Source of the DNA: Spirochaetaceae bacterium
GTDB lineage: Bacteria; Spirochaetota; Spirochaetia; SZUA-6; Bin103
Length of the DNA: 28,797 nt
Reading direction: 5' to 3'
Assembly (NCBI GenBank): GCA_028820215.1
Contig: JAPPKD010000223.1
Location: forward strand, 1-28,797
A program made the position numbers and the translations under genes. Position 1 is the stretch's first letter. Every line of letters starts with the position of its first letter. The notes beneath the pieces are model-generated. The model ran no database searches. It saw only the letters and a program-made list of their open reading frames with translations, and had not been told where the DNA came from. Positions 1 to 6,661 of the stretch are shown here, one piece after another.

Positions 1-52
1 CCCGGGCGAATCATTCCGGGAATTCCCTGACGAAACTACGTGGGACCCAACA

Positions 53-65
53 GCCTCATTGAAGC
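53..65. repeat. degenerate terminal CRISPR repeat remnant
   Basis: These 13 bases (GCCTCATTGAAGC) equal the last 13 bases of the CRISPR repeat, while the preceding 23 positions do not match. A 45-nt interval, similar to a spacer, separates the remnant from the first intact repeat at 111. Decayed repeats normally lie at the end far from the leader, so this argues that the left side is the old end of the array. Bases 1-52 show no gene. Confidence 0.75.
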
Positions 66-110
66 CCAACGTTCCCGGAACGCTCATCAAGCGTGTCACG
101 ACGACTACCG

Positions 111-1062
111 GCTTCCGTCGGTAATATCCGACGGCCTCATTGAAGCCGGCACCAGCGTCGTCGGTGTCGCGCCGAGCGCCCAGGCAGGCTTCCGTCGGTA
201 ATATCCGACGGCCTCATTGAAGCAAGAAGGCTGTGTATACCTTGCCTCCTCCGTCGCGCTTCCGTCGGTAATATCCGACGGCCTCATTGAAGCTCGACGT
301 CTCCGGCATGCAGCACATCCTGGGACAAGACGTGCTTCCGTCGGTAATATCCGACGGCCTCATTGAAGCGCAGTTGGGGCAATGAGAATCGCAAGCTGGG
401 GCCGCGCCTAGGCTTCCGTCGGTAATATCCGACGGCCTCATTGAAGCCACCTAGCTGCGCTCGGGTTCGCGAAGGCGGACTGGGACTTGGCTTCCGTCGG
501 TAATATCCGACGGCCTCATTGAAGCGATGTACGCGGCGACCGTCGCCCAGTGGCTTTCCGGCCAGGCTTCCGTCGGTAATATCCGACGGCCTCATTGAAG
601 CGAAATCGACGAACGCACGACGGCCGGCAGCACCGACGAGCTTCCGTCGGTAATATCCGACGGCCTCATTGAAGCTCGCGTTCCTCCTTCCGCGCGAAGC
701 GCGGCCAGCGGAGCGGTGCTTGCTTCCGTCGGTAATATCCGACGGCCTCATTGAAGCTTAACGTACTCCAGGCCAGCGTTGGCGGTCACGAAGGTCGGCT
801 TCCGTCGGTAATATCCGACGGCCTCATTGAAGCACGTTCTCGCGGCGCAGCGGGGAGAACCCACAAGAGGTGCTTCCGTCGGTAATATCCGACGGCCTCA
901 TTGAAGCCGGAAGAGCACGCTCCGACGGACCATTACCAATGACCTGATGAGCTTCCGTCGGTAATATCCGACGGCCTCATTGAAGCCGGAAGAGAGGGCG
1001 CAGCACCAGCCGCCTGAGCTTGGCGTGCTTCCGTCGGTAATATCCGACGGCCTCATTGAAGC
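111..1062. CRISPR. CRISPR array, 13 identical 36-bp repeats
   Basis: Thirteen perfect copies of a 36-bp repeat start at 111, 188, 258, 334, 412, 490, 566, 640, 722, 798, 872, 951 and 1027. The repeat holds a 7-bp stem, CCGTCGG and CCGACGG around TAATAT, which would fold in the crRNA, and its outer ends (GCTTC and GAAGC) are also complementary. On the plus strand it ends ATTGAAGC, like the ATTGAAAS 3' handle of many type I and III repeats, which favours plus-strand transcription. The 12 internal spacers are unique and range from 34 to 46 nt, a broad spread more like type III-processed arrays than a tight type I array. No cas gene lies in the window, so the subtype is not assigned. The absence of repeat mutations suggests a recently active or well-maintained array. 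Confidence 0.98.
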
Positions 1063-1113
1063 GATGCGATGGATCAGGACGATTCGGCCCGCGTCGCTAC
1101 GGGCGATTACGAG

Positions 1114-1397
1114 CTAGGCGACCGATGCGATATTCTCTCTGATGATGCGCGGATGCCGTGCGGCAATACGCAAGAGAGCGAGTGCTGGGCCTTCCGGCAC
1201 TGCTCTATTCTGTTCCCACGTACGAAGGGGTGTGCATGCTGATGCCAAGGGCATCAGCGAATTGTGCTTGCGGCAAACCGACAAATCGACGTAGCGCTAC
1301 CAACGTCCGTACCGGACTCTATCTGACCGGCTACAAGACGTCGCCTCAGGTTTGCCGGTATCGCGCTTGCAAATTGCTTATCGGTCAGTTCGGGCAT
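1114..1397 (-). pseudogene. frameshifted XRE/HigA-like antitoxin pseudogene
   Basis: The minus strand from ATG at 1397 reads MPELTDKQFASAIPANLRRR and on to IESGTDV. The frame then breaks. Skipping one base near 1301 restores VALRRFVGLPQAQFADALG and ISMHT. Skipping one base in the G run 1227-1230 restores TWEQNRAVPEGPALALLRIA, then ARHPRIIRENIASVA and a TAG stop at 1114-1116. Together this gives a 93-residue protein with the N-terminal arm and Cro/C1-type helix-turn-helix typical of HigA/NadS-type antitoxins, which bind and repress their own toxin-antitoxin promoter. The reading across three frames is seen directly; the family call is from knowledge of those motifs. Both lesions are single-base insertions, one in a homopolymer, so sequencing error is possible. 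No partner toxin is recognisable in the 178 nt upstream. Confidence 0.85.
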
Positions 1398-1482
1398 GTC
1401 ACTCACCGGACCGCGTCCAGGTATGATTGGAACATACGAGTCTCTCTTCGGGTAGCCCATCGAGCACTGATGACTCGGGGCG

Positions 1483-1511
1483 TTTCTATCGACCGGAGGT
1501 GCCTGTGTCAA
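1483..1511 (-). promoter_or_regulatory. putative promoter of the XRE antitoxin remnant
   Basis: On the minus strand a perfect -35 hexamer TTGACA (1506-1511) is followed after 17 nt by TAGAAA (1483-1488, four of six matches to TATAAT). It would start transcription about 80 nt upstream of the antitoxin ATG at 1397 and diverge from the Phd-type antitoxin gene. The 1063-1575 interval otherwise holds only the antitoxin remnant and a perfect 9-bp hairpin at 1238-1258 that lies inside that remnant. Confidence 0.4.
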
Positions 1512-1575
1512 TCACTGGAACGAAGGCATCCGGCGTTCTATCGTACACTTGAGGTTGGCGTTGGGGGAACTGTCC

Positions 1576-1860
1576 ATGGCACAGCTACCGGAGATCATTC
1601 CCGTCAGGGATCTGAGACAGGCGACGGCCGCGGTACTGAAGCGAGTGCGGTCTTCCGGGCGGCCGGTCATGATCACCCGGCGCGGACGGACGGCGGCGGT
1701 GCTGCTGAGCACGGACGCCTACGAGCGTAGGGAGCGAGAGCGCCACGTGCTTCGACTCCTGGTACGCAGCGAGCAGGAGATCACCGCGGGGATCGGGTAC
1801 GACATGAATGACGTGCTGGCAGAGGCGGATGCGATTCTTGCGCGCGAATCGCCGGCCTGA
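1576..1860 (+). CDS. Phd/YefM-family antitoxin, apparently without toxin
   Basis: This 94-residue protein begins MAQLPEIIPVRDLRQATAAV and continues with SSGRPVMITRRGRTAAVLLS and TDAYE. That is the beta-alpha core of Phd/YefM antitoxins, in which a lysine/arginine-rich hairpin binds the operator and the flexible C-terminus wraps the toxin. The C-terminal piece GIGYDMNDVLAEADAIL resembles the toxin-binding tail. I chose ATG 1576 over an upstream start at 1549 because GGGGG lies about 7 nt before it and the family normally starts at this point. A RelE, YoeB or Doc partner would be expected immediately next door, but the following gene, 32 nt downstream, is a dehydrogenase. It is therefore an orphan or a relic, or acts on a distant toxin. 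Confidence 0.85.
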   Translation: MAQLPEIIPVRDLRQATAAVLKRVRSSGRPVMITRRGRTAAVLLSTDAYERRERERHVLRLLVRSEQEITAGIGYDMNDVLAEADAILARESPA

Positions 1861-1892
1861 CGTGGACGGCAGACGGAGCTAAGATCGACGTC

Positions 1893-2924
1893 ATGCCACG
1901 CGCATTGGTAGCCACCGCCCCGCGAGTCCCCGCCTTGGTTGAGTATCAGGAGCCGGAGCTCGGCCCCGGCCAGGTACTCCTGCGCAGCGTTCTGTCGGTC
2001 GTCAAGCACGGCACGGAGCTGCGCGCGTTCCGGGCCGACACCCGCGACACGACCGTGCCGTTCGACCGCACGCTGCGCCTGCATGTGCCCGGCGAGCGGC
2101 GCAACGCCTTCCCGCTTCCGCTCGGCCACCAGGGAGTGGCTCGCGTGGTGGAGGCCGGGCCGGAGGCGGAGCGATTCCGGCCGGGCGACCTGGTGTTCGG
2201 TCCGCTGCCGGTCCGGGAAACCCACACCGTTGCGGAGGAAGTCCTGAAGCCGGTCCCCGCCGGCGCTGATCCGGCGGCGCTGGTGTGCTGGGACCCGGCG
2301 TCGGTGGCGCTCTGCGGGATCCACGACTCGGGCATCCGCGTCGGCGACCGCGTGCTGGTCACCGGCCTGGGAGCCATCGGGCTGATGGCCGCGCAACTCG
2401 CCCGGCTGCAGGGCGCGGGCTGGGTGGCGTGCTCCGATCCGTTCGCCAAGCGGCGCGATCTGGCGGCCACGCACGGCGCGGATCTGGTCATAGATCCCAG
2501 CGCCGAGGACGTCGGATTGACCGTCAAACGGCACACCGGCGGCCAGGGCGCCGACGTCAGCGTCGAGGCCTCCGGCAGCTACGCCGCGCTGCACGACGCC
2601 CTGCGGGCGACCGCGTACGGCGGCACGGTCGCCTCCCTCGCCTACTACACCGGCACCGCCGAGGCGCTGCACCTGCAGGGCGAGTGGCACCGCAACCAGC
2701 TCACCCTGATCTCCAGCCGCAACGTCAACGATCCGCTGCGGGCCGACCCGCGCTGGGACAGCGAGCGGATGCACCAGCAGGTGATCGACCTGCTGGTCGC
2801 AGGGAAGCTGCGCGCCGACGGCGTGCTCGACCCGATCGTGCCGTTCGAGAAGAGCGCAGAGGCATATCGCGAGATCGAGCGCAATCCCGAGGCCGGCATC
2901 AAGCTGGCCGTACGCCACCCGTAG
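1893..2924 (+). CDS. MDR-superfamily zinc-free-type alcohol dehydrogenase
   Basis: A 343-residue medium-chain dehydrogenase/reductase. The GroES-like N-terminal domain (about 1-120) is followed by a Rossmann fold with VTGLGAIG at 156-163, which binds NAD(P)H. The usual catalytic-zinc motif C-G-T-D is replaced by HGTE (39-42), the usual GHE by GHQ (78-80), and the four-cysteine structural zinc lobe is missing. This is like the GTE subgroup of MDR proteins (BchC-like and 'threonine dehydrogenase-like' enzymes), so a redox reaction on a polyol or sugar derivative is likely, but the substrate cannot be told. The start ATG follows a GGAG-like sequence. It ends 17 nt before the convergent AbiEii gene; only a short 5-bp GC hairpin (2925-2935) separates them, with no T tract. 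Confidence 0.88.
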   Translation: MPRALVATAPRVPALVEYQEPELGPGQVLLRSVLSVVKHGTELRAFRADTRDTTVPFDRTLRLHVPGERRNAFPLPLGHQGVARVVEAGPEAERFRPGDLVFGPLPVRETHTVAEEVLKPVPAGADPAALVCWDPASVALCGIHDSGIRVGDRVLVTGLGAIGLMAAQLARLQGAGWVACSDPFAKRRDLAATHGADLVIDPSAEDVGLTVKRHTGGQGADVSVEASGSYAALHDALRATAYGGTVASLAYYTGTAEALHLQGEWHRNQLTLISSRNVNDPLRADPRWDSERMHQQVIDLLVAGKLRADGVLDPIVPFEKSAEAYREIERNPEAGIKLAVRHP

Positions 2925-2941
2925 CCGCCGGGCGGCCCGGC

Positions 2942-3742
2942 TCATTCCGCGAGCACCGCTTCGAGATTGACGCGTTCCAGAAGCGCCGCGTCCGCCGGAC
3001 GCTCCAGGAAGGGCGCCACGTCGCGGGCCAGGGCGGCGGCGTCCAGATCGGCGAGCCGCGCCCGGAGCAACCCCGGCCAGTCGGCTGCGCGGTATCGCCC
3101 GGCGCCCTGCGTCTGATCCAGGGCATGCTGGAGGAGCGGCAGATTCGGCCGGACCGGTGGGCACCGCGACCGGTACCACACCAGGTCGAACCAGTCGCGA
3201 CCCTTCGGATAGCCGCGCGTGAGCAGCGCATGCAGCTTGCCGGCCATCAGCGACGGAAGGTCGTAGTGACGGATGACGAACGTGAAGTGCCGGGTGATGA
3301 CGGTGCGCTGCATCGCCGCGCCCGCGGGCGGACGCGTGTCGATCTCGATCTTGACGGAGAGCTTCTGCTCCCTGTGACCGGACAACCCCGCTTCCGCCAG
3401 GAGGGACGCGGTGCGGACCCAGGCGACCTGCACCGGCGTGCGCTCGATCCATCGCACGGCACTGTCGAATCCGGCGAGATCGAGGTCCCTCTTGAGCTTG
3501 CGCAGCCAGCGCACGGGATCGTACCCGTCGGTCAGGATTTGCGAGAAGTCGAGGTCTTCGGAGAAGCGCGGCAGGTCCTCCAGAAACCGCAGCGCCGTTC
3601 CGCCGACGAACGCGATCGCTCGCGACGCTTCGCTCTCATGCAGGGAGCGCATGATGAACGCCTGCAGATACTCGCGGAGGGAGTTGAGCCGGCGCACCGG
3701 ATCGTCGAAACCCAGCGCCGCCTCCAGAGCGCGGTCCTTCAC
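2942..3742 (-). CDS. abiEii: AbiEii-type nucleotidyltransferase toxin
   Basis: A 266-residue protein with the hallmarks of AbiEii/AbiGii toxins of type IV toxin-antitoxin and abortive-infection systems. The nucleotidyltransferase signature is GGTA (47-50) followed by SEDLDF (61-66), with KIEID at 131-135 as the third carboxylate strand. The family's C-terminal motif follows: KLHALL (169-174) and KGRDWFDLVWY (180-190). Characterised relatives transfer nucleotides to tRNA 3' ends or use GTP, and so halt translation. The start is GTG at 3742, overlapping the antitoxin stop as GTGA, which implies coupled translation. All motif residues are present, so the toxin looks intact. Confidence 0.92.
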   Translation of the reverse strand: MKDRALEAALGFDDPVRRLNSLREYLQAFIMRSLHESEASRAIAFVGGTALRFLEDLPRFSEDLDFSQILTDGYDPVRWLRKLKRDLDLAGFDSAVRWIERTPVQVAWVRTASLLAEAGLSGHREQKLSVKIEIDTRPPAGAAMQRTVITRHFTFVIRHYDLPSLMAGKLHALLTRGYPKGRDWFDLVWYRSRCPPVRPNLPLLQHALDQTQGAGRYRAADWPGLLRARLADLDAAALARDVAPFLERPADAALLERVNLEAVLAE

Positions 3743-4380
3743 AGCTCCACCCCGCCGTCATCCGGCGCGTCGCAGCATTCGTGCCACACCTGCACGGCGC
3801 GCAGGATCCTGGGCTTCCCCATCCGCTGCGCGTATTCCCGGAGCCGGCACCGGTCGATGCCTTCCCCCTGCTGAAACCGCATCTCCACCATCCGCGGGAG
3901 GTCCCAATCCCCGCTGTTCAGGTGGAACAGATCGAGCAGCGCCTTCTCAGGGGCAGCGATCACCACGTCGGAACCGGCGATCGAAACGGTCCGGTAGCCG
4001 AAGAAGAAGTCCCGCTTGATCGCGGTGTAGACGAATGCCCCGAACGGATTGTCGAACCTGCGCGGCGTGCGCGTGGTGACGCTGGTGTACGAGGACACGG
4101 CCTCCGGGATCAGGCCGTAGAACCCGAGCGCCCACAGCCCGCTCACGTACGAAGGGGAGTACAGCGCGTTGGCCAGGGCGGCCGGCGACACCGGCACCCG
4201 GCGATAGCGATCGGCGAACGCGTACATGCCGCGACGCAGAGGAACCAGCTTTCCGGCACGGCTCCAGCGATGCATCTGGTTGACGAGGTTTCCGTGCGGT
4301 TCCTCTGTGAGCTGCGCGACCGTAGCAAGATCGAAGAACGGCAAGGATCCCAGAAGGTCGAGGGCGGCGTCCAGGCGCAT
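3739..4380 (-). CDS. abiEi: AbiEi-type antitoxin / transcriptional repressor
   Basis: A 213-residue partner of the AbiEii toxin, directly upstream and overlapping it by 4 nt. The N-terminus (about 5-55) is a winged helix: an FFDLATVAQL-type helix, then HGNLVNQMHRWSRAGKLVPL and the wing RRGMYAF. The rest matches the AbiEi C-terminal domain: PSYVSGLWALGFYGLIPEAV, then TSVTTRTPRR and a strand-rich part with APEKALLDLFHL, a block very typical of AbiEi family proteins. In studied systems this protein represses the bicistron by binding inverted or direct repeats in the promoter and neutralises the toxin without stable contact. The start ATG 4380 lies just after the promoter, with no Shine-Dalgarno sequence. 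Confidence 0.92.
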   Translation of the reverse strand: MRLDAALDLLGSLPFFDLATVAQLTEEPHGNLVNQMHRWSRAGKLVPLRRGMYAFADRYRRVPVSPAALANALYSPSYVSGLWALGFYGLIPEAVSSYTSVTTRTPRRFDNPFGAFVYTAIKRDFFFGYRTVSIAGSDVVIAAPEKALLDLFHLNSGDWDLPRMVEMRFQQGEGIDRCRLREYAQRMGKPRILRAVQVWHECCDAPDDGGVEL

Positions 4381-4388
4381 GACGTTCG

Positions 4389-4424
4389 TTTTCGATACTA
4401 CACGATATTGCCTATTTTCGACAA
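4389..4424 (-). promoter_or_regulatory. abiE promoter with TTTTCGAYA direct repeats
   Basis: On the minus strand TTGTCG (4419-4424) and TAGTAT (4395-4400) sit 18 nt apart and form a plausible sigma-70 promoter. The -10 ends only 14 nt before the ATG at 4380, so the mRNA would have a leader of about 7 nt or none, which fits the lack of a ribosome binding site. The plus strand shows TTTTCGATA at 4389-4397 and TTTTCGACA at 4415-4423, a direct repeat that brackets the promoter and is a natural candidate for the AbiEi operator. The stretch is clearly more AT-rich than its surroundings. Confidence 0.5.
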
Positions 4425-4443
4425 TGATTTCAGAGGAGCAGGG

Positions 4444-6435
4444 TCAGACCTCGGCGAGGCGTCCGTCCAGCTCGATCAGCCCCTTCATCACCGCCCAGGC
4501 GTTCCAGAACCAGAGGGACTCGCCGGTCGGCCGGCGTCGCAGCACGCGGTCCGGCGACTCCGGACAGACCGGTCCGTCCGGCAACACCGCGGCGCGCATC
4601 GCCCGGCCCGCGGCGCGCGCCTTGGCCAGGTACTCCTGATCACCGCACGCCGCGTGCAGGTCGAGGAGCAGGCCGCACCAGTTTGCGGCGTGGCCGGTCA
4701 CGGTGCGCTGGTAGAACGGCTTCTCGATCACCGCCGGGGTCACCGGCTCGGTGGCGACCACACTCCGGTTGCCCCAGTGCAGCTCCCGCCCGTAGAGCAC
4801 GAAGTGGTTCTCCACCCAGCGGCACACGCCGCGGGCCAGCCGTTCGTACGACGGATCCTCGTCGCGGTGCGCGATCAGGAAGCGCGCGGTCCACACCGCG
4901 TCCAGGTGGCTGACCGAGATGTAGCGCGGGCGGTCGCCGGAGTCGTCCACGTAGTAGCCCTCCCAGCGCATCGTCCGGAGCGGATTGGCGACCAGCCACT
5001 GAAGCCCGCGGCGGGCGGCGTCGCGCCAGGCTGCGCGCGGGTAGACGGCATCGAGCATGCGGAACAGGCGCACCATCTCGATGGTCTGCGAGGTGTAGTC
5101 GGCCCCCGGGTCCGGCTCCCCCGATTCGGCCTGCACCCGCCACGGCCAACTGCCGTCGGAGCGCTGCGAGCGTCCCAGCGCTGCGCCGGCGACGACCGCC
5201 GCGTCCAGATAAGCGTCGTCGCCCGTCCGTTCGTACGCCCACAGGTAGGTGCGGGCGATAGTGGCCACGCCCGGCAGCGAGATCGCCCCTCCCTCGGCAT
5301 GCCCCCCGATCGCGCCACGCGTGAGTGTGGTGGCCGGCAACCGGCCGTACGCCCACGCGTCGGGCGTCCGCTGCTCAAGGGTCCAGTCGATCATCCGCAG
5401 CGCCTCGCGCAGCGCGCGGCCGGGGCCGACCGTCAGGCCGCCGGCGCGATCCCAGTCGTGGTAGAGCAGCCACCCCTCCACCCCCACCTCGAACTGCGAG
5501 GGATAGGAGCTGCCGGAGACGGCGCCGAAGTCGTTCATGCTGGAGTGCCACAGGTGCACGGGAAGGGCCGGCCGGTGCGCGTTCGGGCTGCGCACCGACA
5601 CCAGGTACCCGGCGATGCGGTCGACGCACGCGCGGATCGCCTCCCGCTCGGCCGCCGCGTCCGGCTCCTCAGCGCCGTCCCTGTCCGACCCGTCATCGGC
5701 AACAAACTCGCAGCCGCGCTTGAACACGATCTCCCGACTTACCCCCATGCAGCGGCCGGCGGCATCCAGGGCCTGGATGCGCAGCGCGCACGGCCCCACG
5801 GCCACGTGCTCCCAGACCGGCGCCACGTCGAGCGCCGGCCCCGGTCCGTCGACCGCCTCGCAGCCGCCGCCGTGCACGATCTGCAACCGCCAGCCCGCCA
5901 CGGATCGTGCCTGTGCCGCGTCGGCGATCGCCGGCGTCACCACGAACGGATCGAGGTGGCGCATCATCGCGCCGGTCACGGTGTCCCACTCGACCGTGCC
6001 GACTCGCGCCCCCTCCGCCAGGGTCAGCTCCGGGAAGCGCAGCACGCTGACGGGGTGGACGTCCTTCACGAAGTTGTGCAGCAGGCTGCAGCCGATCTCC
6101 CGGCCGTCCGCGTCGAACGCGACGATGTCGTAGCGGATGATCCCGCTCGCCAGCCGGTCCCAAACCGGCGCCAGGTCGGCCTGCGCCTGGGCGGCCTGCG
6201 CTCCGGCGCCCGGCACGACGACCGGCTGGTCGCACCCCGGTCCGGCCAGCCGGACCTCGTAGCGCTGCGGGACCGGCGCCGGGTCCGGCCCCCAGTCCGC
6301 GGTCTCGGCCCGCCAACGCAGGACGAACGGGGCCGTAAAGGGCGGCCCCGCCTCCATCGGACGCCAGGATTGCGGCAGGCCGTCGTTCAGCGGGAACAGT
6401 TGCACGCGAAAGCGCGGCAAGCGGAGTTCGGTCAT
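4444..6435 (-). CDS. uncharacterised alpha/alpha-toroid protein with beta-sandwich N-terminus
   Basis: A 663-residue protein without a signal peptide, so probably cytoplasmic. I start it at ATG 6435, not the in-frame ATG at 6495, because GGAGG lies 6 nt upstream of 6435. The first roughly 265 residues are beta-strand-rich with two repeats of a PVWxxL/VxxG...IxxFDADGRE type pattern, suggesting two fibronectin/Ig-like modules. The remaining 400 residues alternate helices with aromatic and glycine turns (WLLYHDWDRAGG, YLWAYERTGDDAYLDAA, GADYTSQTIEMVRLFRMLD, NWCGLLLDLHAACG), as in six-hairpin glycosidase or terpenoid-cyclase-like toroids, including unsaturated glucuronyl hydrolases, pectate lyases and epimerase C-terminal domains. 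I cannot name a catalytic residue. Its divergent position beside a sugar importer suggests saccharide processing; this is inference. Confidence 0.75.
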   Translation of the reverse strand: MTELRLPRFRVQLFPLNDGLPQSWRPMEAGPPFTAPFVLRWRAETADWGPDPAPVPQRYEVRLAGPGCDQPVVVPGAGAQAAQAQADLAPVWDRLASGIIRYDIVAFDADGREIGCSLLHNFVKDVHPVSVLRFPELTLAEGARVGTVEWDTVTGAMMRHLDPFVVTPAIADAAQARSVAGWRLQIVHGGGCEAVDGPGPALDVAPVWEHVAVGPCALRIQALDAAGRCMGVSREIVFKRGCEFVADDGSDRDGAEEPDAAAEREAIRACVDRIAGYLVSVRSPNAHRPALPVHLWHSSMNDFGAVSGSSYPSQFEVGVEGWLLYHDWDRAGGLTVGPGRALREALRMIDWTLEQRTPDAWAYGRLPATTLTRGAIGGHAEGGAISLPGVATIARTYLWAYERTGDDAYLDAAVVAGAALGRSQRSDGSWPWRVQAESGEPDPGADYTSQTIEMVRLFRMLDAVYPRAAWRDAARRGLQWLVANPLRTMRWEGYYVDDSGDRPRYISVSHLDAVWTARFLIAHRDEDPSYERLARGVCRWVENHFVLYGRELHWGNRSVVATEPVTPAVIEKPFYQRTVTGHAANWCGLLLDLHAACGDQEYLAKARAAGRAMRAAVLPDGPVCPESPDRVLRRRPTGESLWFWNAWAVMKGLIELDGRLAEV

Positions 6436-6526
6436 CGGTGCCTCCAGCCAGCCCGTTCGGCGCCGGCGACCTTGATCAATGGAAAGCGAAGTCACCCCGC
6501 GTCAAGGTGCCGTGCTGCGAAGCTGG

Positions 6527-6566
6527 TTGACATGGGGGCGGTGATGCCCAAGCGTATGCGGATACG
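6527..6566 (+). promoter_or_regulatory. candidate promoter/operator of the sugar-transport operon
   Basis: The 226-bp divergent gap contains a perfect TTGACA at 6527-6532, but no good -10 at 16-18 nt; the best AT-rich spot (around 6555-6566) is too far away for a standard promoter. Overlapping that spot is an inverted repeat, CGTAT (6553-6557) and ATACG (6562-6566), around GCGG, which could be a repressor or activator site. The only firm element is the ribosome binding site GAGGAGG just before the ATG at 6662. Confidence 0.3.
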
Positions 6567-6661
6567 GAGATGACGTAGGCTCACGGTCACGGTCGGCGAC
6601 GTCGCTCTCCGCGGCCGGCTCACGGGCGAAACCTACTGCGTCACCTCCGAGGAGGAGTCGC

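Noticed and set aside
105..751. Minus-strand open frames with repeated RPSDITDGS and FNEAVGYYRRK peptides across the array
   Set aside because: These are translations of the CRISPR repeat; the peptides recur with repeat spacing and have no start signal.
1062..1131. CGATGCGAT direct repeat at 1062-1070 and 1123-1131 as a leader motif
   Set aside because: Only two copies, one overlapping the last CRISPR base and one in the antitoxin remnant; not enough to call a regulatory element.
1238..1258. Perfect 9-bp hairpin considered as a terminator or small RNA
   Set aside because: It lies within the recovered reading frame of the antitoxin remnant and has no T tract, so coding constraint explains it as well.
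1063..1575. tracrRNA-like anti-repeat near the array
   Set aside because: No stretch complementary to the repeat was found in the flank by eye, so a tracrRNA-dependent effector is not supported.
1158..1730. Plus-strand 190-codon frame over the gap and the Phd gene
   Set aside because: It runs antisense to the antitoxin remnant and out of frame through the Phd-type gene, with no ribosome binding site or recognisable domain.
2925..2941. GC hairpin between MDR and AbiEii genes as bidirectional terminator
   Set aside because: A 5-bp stem with a single-base loop and no T run on either strand is too weak.
3781..6573. Very long plus-strand open frame (930 codons)
   Set aside because: It is the shadow of AbiEi and the toroid protein in GC-rich sequence; composition is Arg/Pro/His-rich and no domain is seen.
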